This document shows, in pieces, positions 17,147-23,602 of a stretch of DNA of 64,000 nucleotides; positions within the stretch are counted from its first letter, which is position 1; every line of letters begins with the position of its first letter. Made by a program: the position numbers and the translations under genes. Under the pieces are notes generated by a model. It was not told the DNA's origin, ran no database searches, and saw only the letters and a program-made list of their open reading frames with translations. The stretch is taken from positions 1-64,000 of the forward strand of contig NZ_VZRB01000024.1 of assembly GCF_008806595.1 (NCBI RefSeq), written 5' to 3'. Source of the stretch: Streptomyces luteolifulvus. Lineage in GTDB: Bacteria; Actinomycetota; Actinomycetes; Streptomycetales; Streptomycetaceae.

Positions 17147-17236
17147 GATGTGTTCCTTCGGTGAATTCAGGTGGGGGAGTGTGAGGGGGCGCCCTGATGT
17201 CGGGCGTGCTTGACCAGCGCCGCGAGCTGAGGCAAG

Positions 17237-17956
17237 TCAGCTCGTCCGGCCGGAGCCTGCGATCTGGGCCAGCCACTGCTCGAGCAGCGCGGACTCGGCA
17301 GGCGTGAAGGGCCGCGGCGTCAACTCGTCCACGAACGACAGCAGCGTCGTGGCTGCTGCCACCCGTGCGTCCTGCGCTGCGGCGTCTGCCGCCTGTGTTG
17401 CGGTGTCTGCTGCCGGGGCGAGGAGGATCGCCCGGTGGATCGCATCGCGGACCATGACGGACAGGGCCAGGTCCGGGTACAGCGCGGGACGCGTGATCAG
17501 GGCGAGGGCGACACCGGTGTTTGCCGACATGACCATGCGTGCGCCCACATCCGGTGTGACACGCAGGCGCCCCTGCTTGGCGAGCCGCTCGAGGACCTCA
17601 CGCAGGATGCGCATGGCCTCCTCCGCGGCCTCGGGCTCTGGGCCCAGCGCCGAGGAGAACATCAGCTTGTAGGCGTTGGGGTGTGCCAGCGCGAACGCAG
17701 TGTGGCTGTCCCATCCCGCCCGCAGGTCCTGCAACGGGTCCTCGGACTTCTCGGCGGCCCTCTTGCTGCCCAGGTACTGATCCCAGACATGGTCGACCGT
17801 GGCTCTGAGCAGCCCGTTCTTGTCGCCGAACAGCCGGTACAGCACGGGCTGCTGGACACCGGCGGCCTCGCTGATCGCGCGAGTCGACACGTCGCCACCG
17901 GGGGAGTGTGCGAGCAGCTCCGCCGTCGCCTCGATTAGCGCTGATCTCGTATCCAT
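17237..17956 (-). CDS. TetR-family regulator (paralogue of the one at 18473-19207)
   Basis: The protein has 239 residues; I chose ATG 17956 because the helix-turn-helix starts right after it and the longer frame to 18262 is unlike a TetR N-terminus. The DNA-binding helix is RAISEAAGVQQPVLYRLFGDKNGLL. The effector domain (PLQDLRAGWDSHTAFALAHPNAYKLMF) closely parallels the next TetR. It lies just upstream of the two SDR genes on the same strand and probably represses them and itself. An inverted repeat immediately upstream of the start may be its operator. Confidence 0.88.
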   Translation of the reverse strand: MDTRSALIEATAELLAHSPGGDVSTRAISEAAGVQQPVLYRLFGDKNGLLRATVDHVWDQYLGSKRAAEKSEDPLQDLRAGWDSHTAFALAHPNAYKLMFSSALGPEPEAAEEAMRILREVLERLAKQGRLRVTPDVGARMVMSANTGVALALITRPALYPDLALSVMVRDAIHRAILLAPAADTATQAADAAAQDARVAAATTLLSFVDELTPRPFTPAESALLEQWLAQIAGSGRTS

Positions 17957-17964
17957 GTAATCGA

Positions 17965-18008
17965 CGATAACAGTGATCGTAGTCAACGACAACAGGAAGT
18001 TGTTATCG
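17965..18008. promoter_or_regulatory. Inverted repeat upstream of TetR gene, candidate operator
   Basis: The arms CGATAACA and TGTTATCG are separated by 28 bases and lie within 55 bases of the tetR start. A second CGAT...ATCG pair sits inside the left half. An AT-richer patch than its surroundings suggests a promoter with regulator binding. Confidence 0.4.
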
Positions 18009-18170
18009 ATGATTCGTCGGGGTGTGCCGTGGGCCGGCTCGGTGCAGGCCGAGTCGGAGGTCGCCGATGGCTCCCGGCGTTTGGTCAAGGCGAGGGCGTG
18101 GACTCCACGGCCTGCCCGCTCCTTCGTCAGCCCGGCAGATCTCGCCCGCCGCGGGTCAGATCGCGGGGCC

Positions 18171-18365
18171 TCAACCAGCGGTGACGGCAGCGCCCGTGAC
18201 GTTGCCGGCTCGGTCACTGACGGGGAGCGCGACCGCTTGGGCGACTTGTGCCGGATCGGCACCGAGGCGCGGCGTGGTCGCCTCGCCCATGCCGCACATG
18301 ACGACAGCCTGGGGGTGTGAAGGGGCCGGCGACACTGCGTTCACGCGGGTGCGGCCGTGCTCAAC
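18171..18365 (-). pseudogene. C-terminal remnant of an SDR gene
   Basis: The minus-strand frame reads TRVNAVSP, then GMGEATTPRLGADPAQVAQ and SDRAGNVTGAAVT before a stop at 18171-18173. This is the NAVSPG...SDxAGxVTGxxxxxDGG end of an SDR. The catalytic and cofactor parts are missing and the final glycine pair is lost. It fills the gap between the two TetR genes and suggests that the second TetR once had its own SDR target here. Confidence 0.5.
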
Positions 18366-18472
18366 GCCGCTGAGGGTCAACACGTCGCGGCTCGTCGGCT
18401 GCTGACCTGGCGGGTGACGGCTGTGCGCCTGGCCGCCTCGCCCCCAGCGAGAACGCACGAGCCGCCGGCACC

Positions 18473-19207
18473 TCAACCGTCGGCGGCAAGGCGGTCCAGC
18501 CACTCCCTCAGTAGATACTGCTCCGCACCGCTGAGGGTCGTCTGTTCGGGCAGTGCGGCGTGCAAGGCGCGCGCGGCGCCTGCCGGGCCCGCGTCTTGCA
18601 CGGCCGGCTGCTGGTTGGTGACTGCCGCGACCATGGCCTCCCGCAGAGTGGTCAAGAGGGCCGGGCTGCGCCGGTCCTCGGGCAGGGACAGCCAGGTGAG
18701 CACTGCGCCGCGCGCCGTGGCATGGATGATCTGGGCCGCGAGTTCCTCGTCGACCCGGAGCCAGCCGCCGGCGGCGAGACGCCTTACACGGCCCATCAGG
18801 ATCTCCATGCCGGCCTTGAAGGCAGCCGATGTGGCCCTCGTGGGTTCGCTGTACATCAGTGTGTACAGCGCGGGATTGGCCAGACCGAACTCGACCGCGA
18901 CGTTCCAGCCGGCTCTGAGGTCCTCAATCGGGTCCCGCGGGTCGGGGTCGACGTGTTTGGTGGCGAGAAACGTGGCGAAGCCGTGCTCGGCCACCGCGTC
19001 GAGCAGTCCGTCCTTGTCGCCGAACAGCCGGTAGATGGCCGGCGGCTGCAGGCCTGCGCCCTCAGCGACCGCGCGGGTGGTGACCGCGTCGCGACCCCCG
19101 CGCGTCAGCAGGTCGATGGCGGCCTCGATGACCCGCTGCCGGGTCTGTTCGCGACCGACTGCCGCAGCGTCGGCTGCGCTGCTCCCGCTCAGTGGACGTG
19201 GTGACAT
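18473..19207 (-). CDS. TetR-family regulator, divergent from the amidohydrolase
   Basis: The protein has 244 residues. The helix-turn-helix is RAVAEGAGLQPPAIYRLFGDKDGLL at residues ~42-66; the effector domain contains PIEDLRAGWNVAVEFGLANPALYTLMY and ends YLLREWLDRLAADG. It is clearly a tandem paralogue of the TetR at 17237-17956. It is divergent from the amidohydrolase at 19300, and the 92 bases between them hold three short palindromes, so it very likely represses that gene and itself. Confidence 0.9.
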   Translation of the reverse strand: MSPRPLSGSSAADAAAVGREQTRQRVIEAAIDLLTRGGRDAVTTRAVAEGAGLQPPAIYRLFGDKDGLLDAVAEHGFATFLATKHVDPDPRDPIEDLRAGWNVAVEFGLANPALYTLMYSEPTRATSAAFKAGMEILMGRVRRLAAGGWLRVDEELAAQIIHATARGAVLTWLSLPEDRRSPALLTTLREAMVAAVTNQQPAVQDAGPAGAARALHAALPEQTTLSGAEQYLLREWLDRLAADG

Positions 19208-19274
19208 GTACCAATGATACCGCGCGACTGGTTCCGTCGTTAGTATCAGTGATACCTTCTCAATGATTCCATTG
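19208..19274. promoter_or_regulatory. Divergent promoter region with three palindromes (TetR operators)
   Basis: At 19243-19255 is a perfect GTATCA-G-TGATAC palindrome. At 19208-19220 is a near copy, GTACCA-A-TGATAC. At 19261-19274 is CAATG-ATTC-CATTG. The two GTAxCA sites are 35 bases apart, so one sits over each gene's start region, the usual arrangement for autoregulated divergent TetR pairs. Confidence 0.6.
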
Positions 19275-19299
19275 GAAACGGATCGTTGAGGAGCATCGC

Positions 19300-20334
19300 A
19301 TGTCCGACAGGTTGCGGATCATTGCATTGGAAGAGCACGTCGTCGTGCCCGCGATCATGGAGGCGTGGTCGCGGTCCGGGGTGCCGGAGCTGCCGAATCT
19401 GGGGTTCGGCGACAGCCCCGTCGCCCAGCGACTGCGCGACACCGCGGAGATGAGGCTTGCGCACATGGACGACCAGGGAGTCGACGTGGCGGTGCTGTCG
19501 ATCTCGACACCGGGTGTGCAGAACCTGCCTGATGCGGATGCGGTCGCCGTGGCCCGCGACACCAACGATCAGCTCGCGGAGATTGCGGCCGGCAACCCCG
19601 ACAGGTTCCGGGCGTTCGCAGCGATCCCGACGCAGTCGCCGTCGGCGGCGGCTGCGGAGCTGGAGCGGGCGGTCACCGAGCTGGGCTTCCCGGGCGCCAT
19701 GCTCTACGGGCGCACCGGATCCAAGCTCGCCGACGACCCCGACTACGACGAGCTGTACGCCGCTGCGGAGCGGCTGCAGGTCCCCCTCCACTTCCACCCG
19801 CAGATGCCTGTGCAGGCGGTGAGGGACGCCTACTACTCGAACATCGGTCCCATCGGGACTGCGCTGGCAGGGCCTGCGATCGGCTGGTACTACGACCTGG
19901 GCGTGCAGTACCTGCGGATGATCTTCTCCGGCGTCTTCGACCGGTACCCCGATCTCCAGGTGATCGCCGGACACTGGGGAGAGATTGTGCTCTTCTATCT
20001 CGACCACACCGGATTCTTCGCCGACGCCGGTGGCCTGGCTCGCCCGCTCGCCGACTACTTCAAGCAGAACTTCTGGGTCGCCGGCAGCGGCACCGTCAGT
20101 CCCCGCTACTTCCGCTGGACAGCCGAAGTCGTGGGGACCGAACGGATGCTGTACTCCACTGACTACCCCTTCACCTACGGGTTCCGCCCCCGTGGCTTCC
20201 CCTTCGTGGACACCAGCGCCGGCGTCGCCCGGTCCTTCCTCGAGGACGCCCCCTTCACCGACGAGCAGAAGGCCGACATCGCGCACCGCAACTGGGAACA
20301 CCTCACGTCCCGCGCCACACACCAGGCCCGGTGA
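19300..20334 (+). CDS. ACMSD-like amidohydrolase (gamma-resorcylate decarboxylase family)
   Basis: The product has 344 residues and belongs to the amidohydrolase_2 / ACMSD group of metal-dependent non-oxidative decarboxylases. Metal ligands are recognisable: ALEEHVVVP (Glu-x-His of strand 1), LHFHPQMP (His), AGHWGE (His) and YSTDYPF (Asp). Related enzymes reversibly decarboxylate hydroxybenzoates such as gamma-resorcylate. The family resemblance is also seen in MDDQGVDVAVLS and NPDRFRAFAAIP. It is transcribed divergently from a TetR regulator with clear palindromes between, so it is probably induced by its aromatic acid substrate. Confidence 0.88.
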   Translation: MSDRLRIIALEEHVVVPAIMEAWSRSGVPELPNLGFGDSPVAQRLRDTAEMRLAHMDDQGVDVAVLSISTPGVQNLPDADAVAVARDTNDQLAEIAAGNPDRFRAFAAIPTQSPSAAAAELERAVTELGFPGAMLYGRTGSKLADDPDYDELYAAAERLQVPLHFHPQMPVQAVRDAYYSNIGPIGTALAGPAIGWYYDLGVQYLRMIFSGVFDRYPDLQVIAGHWGEIVLFYLDHTGFFADAGGLARPLADYFKQNFWVAGSGTVSPRYFRWTAEVVGTERMLYSTDYPFTYGFRPRGFPFVDTSAGVARSFLEDAPFTDEQKADIAHRNWEHLTSRATHQAR

Positions 20335-20471
20335 TCTGGTGTCCCCAAGATGCTGTCCGTGTTTCACAAGGGGCGTCCGGTCGGGTGGCCGGCCCGCGCC
20401 GACTCCCGGCTGCCGGAGGGCTCCGGCGTCGAAACCGACGAGTCGGCACTCACCGGGTCATGGCGAGGCGA

Positions 20472-21176
20472 TCAGGCTTCCTGCGCGGGTTCGTGGTCAG
20501 TGCAGCCAGCCAGTCCGGCCGCGGTCAGGGTGAGGTGCCGGGCCAGCACCCCGGCCGCGGTGCCGGCGTCGCGGGCCAGCGCAGCCTCCTCCAGCCGGCG
20601 GTGCTCGCCAACGTGGTCCCGGTCGGGGGCGCGGTACGCCGACCAGCGGCGGGCCAGCTCGCTCGCGGTCCACATCCGGTCGAACGTCTCCAGCAGGACA
20701 GGGTTGCCGCAACCCTCCAGCAGGGTGCGGTGGAAGACCCGGTGGGCCTCTGACCATGCGCCGCTGTAGTACGCGCCCTGCTCCGGCGCGTATGCCGGGG
20801 TCCGGGCCAGACGGTGATGGGCGGCTCGTACCCGGGCCTCCCAGTCGACATCGCCGCGCTCGATGGACATGCGCAGCACGACCGGTTCGATGGTCCGGCG
20901 GGCCTCCGCGATCTCCTGCCAACGGCGGTCGGAGAAGGCCGGGACGGCGAAGCCGCGGTTGGGCAGCCGGTCGGCGAGGCCCTCGCCGACCACCCGCACG
21001 AGCGCCTCACGCACGACGGCCAGGCTCACGCCCTGTTCCTTGGCCAGGTCCTGTGGCTTGAGGGCGTCGCCGGGCGCGTAGTCCCCGCGCATGATCGCGT
21101 CCCGCAGATGTGCGTAAACCTGCTCGGAGAGCATCTGCTTCCCCGACGAGGTCGAGGTGTGAACCGTCTGGGTCAT
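20472..21176 (-). CDS. GntR/FadR-family regulator (FCD ligand domain)
   Basis: The protein has 234 residues. The winged helix is N-terminal (residues ~15-80) with KPQDLAKEQGVSLAVVREALVRVVGEGLADRLPNRGFAV read across it. The all-helical FCD domain follows, with metal- or ligand-binding histidines in EAHRVFHRTLLE and VGEHRRLEEA. It is convergent with the amidohydrolase and divergent from the PEBP gene. The palindrome at 21201-21214 just upstream of its start is the likely operator, so it probably controls itself and perhaps the PEBP-dmdR unit. Confidence 0.9.
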   Translation of the reverse strand: MTQTVHTSTSSGKQMLSEQVYAHLRDAIMRGDYAPGDALKPQDLAKEQGVSLAVVREALVRVVGEGLADRLPNRGFAVPAFSDRRWQEIAEARRTIEPVVLRMSIERGDVDWEARVRAAHHRLARTPAYAPEQGAYYSGAWSEAHRVFHRTLLEGCGNPVLLETFDRMWTASELARRWSAYRAPDRDHVGEHRRLEEAALARDAGTAAGVLARHLTLTAAGLAGCTDHEPAQEA

Positions 21177-21200
21177 GCCGGCATCATAGACGATCCCGCA

Positions 21201-21214
21201 AATAATCGATTATT
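21201..21214. promoter_or_regulatory. 14-base perfect palindrome, candidate GntR operator
   Basis: AATAATCGATTATT is self-complementary over 14 bases in an otherwise GC-rich region, 24 bases upstream of the GntR start and about 130 bases before the PEBP gene. Confidence 0.55.
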
Positions 21215-21342
21215 AATGCTATCGTCGATCCAGTGGCCGAGGATGCACGGCGTCGGCGCTACCTGCGCGATGGGACGCTGCGGGCCCTCCGATCGGCCGC
21301 ATCACCGCCACCCCACAGCACGACATGAAAGGAAACGACGCG

Positions 21343-21882
21343 ATGAGCACCAACGACCCCTTCGCCCGCCTCCCCGAGGCGGCCTCCTTCACCGTCACCA
21401 GCACCACCGTCACCGACGGCGCGGCCTGGTCGCCCGAGCAGTTCTCCGGCATCTTCGGCGTCCCCGGCGGCAAGGACGTCTCCCCGCAGCTGTCCTGGAG
21501 CGGCGCCCCGGAAGACACCAAGAGCTACGCCGTCACCGTCTACGACCCCGACGCCCCCACAGGGTCCGGGTTCTGGCACTGGGCGGTCGCCGACATCCCC
21601 GCCACCGTCACAGAGCTGCCCGAGGGCGCCGGCGACGACACCGGCTCGGGCCTGCCCGAGGGCGCCTTCCAGCTGCCGGGCGACGCCCGCGCAGCCCGCT
21701 TCATCGGCGCCGCCCCGCCGGCCGGGCACGGCCCGCACCGCTACTTCATCGTCGTGCACGCCCTCGACGTCGACTCCATCGGCGTTGCAGGCGACGCCAC
21801 CCCGGCCGTCCTCGGCTTCACCATGGCCAGCCACATCCTTGGCCGCGCGGTCCTGACCGCCACCGCCGAAACCCCCGCCTGA
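21343..21882 (+). CDS. YbhB/YbcL (PEBP, Raf-kinase-inhibitor-like) protein
   Basis: The protein has 179 residues; ATG 21343 follows AAAGGAAA. The phosphatidylethanolamine-binding-protein fold is shown by the motif VYDPDAPTGSGFWHW and by GPHRYFIVVHALD. Bacterial members are small, usually cytosolic proteins of unclear function, proposed to bind anionic ligands. No signal peptide is present. Its stop is 8 bases from the iron-regulator start, so the two are co-transcribed; whether PEBP is linked to iron here is unknown. Confidence 0.88.
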   Translation: MSTNDPFARLPEAASFTVTSTTVTDGAAWSPEQFSGIFGVPGGKDVSPQLSWSGAPEDTKSYAVTVYDPDAPTGSGFWHWAVADIPATVTELPEGAGDDTGSGLPEGAFQLPGDARAARFIGAAPPAGHGPHRYFIVVHALDVDSIGVAGDATPAVLGFTMASHILGRAVLTATAETPA

Positions 21883-21890
21883 CCAACAGC

Positions 21891-22583
21891 ATGTCCCCAC
21901 TCATCAACACCACGGAGATGTATCTCCGCACCATCCTCGAGCTGGAGGAGGAAGGCGCGGTCCCCTTCCGCGCCCGGATCGCCGAGCGCCTGGACCAGAG
22001 CGGCCCCACCGTCAGCCAGACCGTCGCCCGCATGGAGCGCATCGGTCTGCTGCACCTCGCCGGCGACCGGCACCTGGAACTGACCAGGGAGGGACGGCGG
22101 ATCGCCACGCGGGTGATGCGCAAGCACCGGCTCGCGGAGTGCCTGCTCGTCGACGTGATCGGGCTGGAGTGGGAGCATGTTCACGCCGAAGCCTGCCGCT
22201 GGGAGCACGTGATGAGCGAGGCCGTCGAACGCCGCCTTCTGGAGCTGCTGCGGCACCCGACGCAGTCGCCCTACGGCAATCCGATCCCGGGCCTCGAGGA
22301 ACTCGGCGGGAAGAGCCCGGTGGAGCCGTTCATCGACGAGAGCATGGTCAGCCTCAGCGACCTGGAGCCCGGGCCGAACGGCGCGAGCGCTGTCGTACGG
22401 CGCATCGGGGAGCTGATCCAGACCGACCCCCAGCTGATGTACACCCTGCGGTACGCCGGGGTGCAGCCCGGCATGGTCGTGAGCGTGACGTCGATGCCCG
22501 GCGGCGTGATGGTCGGCAGCGGCGGGGAGGCCGCTGAACTCCCCACGCAGACTGCCGCGCATGTCTTCGTGGCCAAGTGCTGA
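21891..22583 (+). CDS. DtxR/IdeR-type iron-dependent repressor (DmdR paralogue)
   Basis: The protein has 230 residues. It has the N-terminal winged helix (IAERLDQSGPTVSQTVARMER), a dimerisation and metal domain with all expected ligands (Met in TTEMYLR, His in MRKHRLAE, and His, Cys, Glu and His in VHAEACRWEH) and an SH3-like C-terminus (VRRIGELIQTDPQ). It strongly resembles Streptomyces DmdR proteins that repress siderophore genes when iron is plentiful. The C-terminal third (GKSPVEPFIDESMV) diverges from what I remember of DmdR1, so it is probably a second copy. It is co-transcribed with the PEBP gene and closed by a long hairpin. Confidence 0.88.
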   Translation: MSPLINTTEMYLRTILELEEEGAVPFRARIAERLDQSGPTVSQTVARMERIGLLHLAGDRHLELTREGRRIATRVMRKHRLAECLLVDVIGLEWEHVHAEACRWEHVMSEAVERRLLELLRHPTQSPYGNPIPGLEELGGKSPVEPFIDESMVSLSDLEPGPNGASAVVRRIGELIQTDPQLMYTLRYAGVQPGMVVSVTSMPGGVMVGSGGEAAELPTQTAAHVFVAKC

Positions 22584-22621
22584 GGCCAGCCGGGCGCCGG
22601 CCCGTTGCCGGGGCCGTGCGG

Positions 22622-22671
22622 GCACGGGGATGGTCCTGGACCACTGGCCTGGTCCAGGACCATCCCCGTGC
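22622..22671. terminator. Perfect 22-bp-stem hairpin terminator
   Basis: The arms 22622-22643 and 22650-22671 are exactly complementary over 22 bases with a six-base loop (ctggcc). It lies 38 bases after the iron-regulator stop. It is unusually long and perfect for a terminator and has no T-run, as is common in Streptomyces. Confidence 0.7.
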
Positions 22672-22774
22672 TACAGCTGGGGGAGTCAAGGGCCGTGTTT
22701 TCCGCCGCGTGAGTTTGGGTGGTTATGGTCGGTAGTTGTGCCAGGGACCCCACCCGTCTCTACACTGCGCGGCC

Positions 22775-23602
22775 ATGTCCACGCACTCTGAGCCTGCACA
22801 TGGGGCATACGGCACTGATGCCGCGAACAACGCGACCGGCGGGTACGACGTTCATGGCGGGTACCCGCCGATGGCCGAGCCTCAGGGCCTGCCAGCCGTG
22901 TACCAGCCGCGGTACGCCAGGACCCCCGCCTACGGGGCGTACGGGGTTCCGGCGGTCGCCGACGGCTGGCAGAACGCGTTCGACCGGACGGCGGAGCTGC
23001 CGCCCGTGACCGCGGACGGGAGCCCCGCGCACGGCCCCGGGCCCGGCGTGTACGAGCAGCACACGGTGTACGTCGCTGCGGCCGGAGCGAACGAGCAGTA
23101 CGGCGCGTACGAGCAGTACGGCGCGTACGAGGACACCGGGCCCGAGGAGGACGACGGCTCGGTGTTCGTCGACGGGTCGGGGAGGCGCGGGCGGCTGATA
23201 CGCCGGGCGGCGATCGCGGCGGGCGCGGTCTGTGTCCTGTTCATCGCCGTGGTCGTGGCCGGGCTCTTCGACTCCGGGCCGGCCGGCAACCCGCTGCCCT
23301 GGGTGCAGGGCAAGGACGACACGAAGACCGGGGAGCCCACGCCCGCCTCGTCGTCCGCCGACGACTCGTCCTCCGGCGCGGGCGGCACACCATCCGACTC
23401 CTCCGCCGGTTCCGGAGACTCCGACGAGGCGTCCGTCTCCCCGAGTTCCACACCAAGCGGCTCCTCGGACGGCGATGGCAAGACCGAAGAACCCTCCACG
23501 GCGCCCTCGACCACGGCCGCGCCCACCATGACCGGGCCGGACCGGGGGAACGCCGGCGACAACCCGGGCAGGGGCCAGGGTTCGACCAAGGGACCCAAGT
23601 GA
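22775..23602 (+). CDS. matA: MatA-like single-pass membrane protein
   Basis: The product has 275 residues. The N-terminal ~140 residues are disordered, rich in Tyr, Gly and Ala, and contain a short tandem repeat (EQYGAYEQYGAYE). One transmembrane helix (AAIAAGAVCVLFIAVVVAGLF, cut here to its start and end at ~145 and ~165) is followed by an outside Ser/Thr/Asp/Pro-rich tail. The stop overlaps the start of the MatB-like gene. In Streptomyces the overlapping matA-matB pair is needed for surface polysaccharide that makes mycelium aggregate into pellets; the layout here is the same. The name rests on organisation and type, not on alignment. Confidence 0.65.
   Translation: MSTHSEPAHGAYGTDAANNATGGYDVHGGYPPMAEPQGLPAVYQPRYARTPAYGAYGVPAVADGWQNAFDRTAELPPVTADGSPAHGPGPGVYEQHTVYVAAAGANEQYGAYEQYGAYEDTGPEEDDGSVFVDGSGRRGRLIRRAAIAAGAVCVLFIAVVVAGLFDSGPAGNPLPWVQGKDDTKTGEPTPASSSADDSSSGAGGTPSDSSAGSGDSDEASVSPSSTPSGSSDGDGKTEEPSTAPSTTAAPTMTGPDRGNAGDNPGRGQGSTKGPK

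Noticed and set aside
23093..23131. Tandem 18-base repeat (EQYGAY twice) in the matA-like gene
   Set aside because: A low-complexity protein repeat, explained by the disordered N-terminus; not an independent element.
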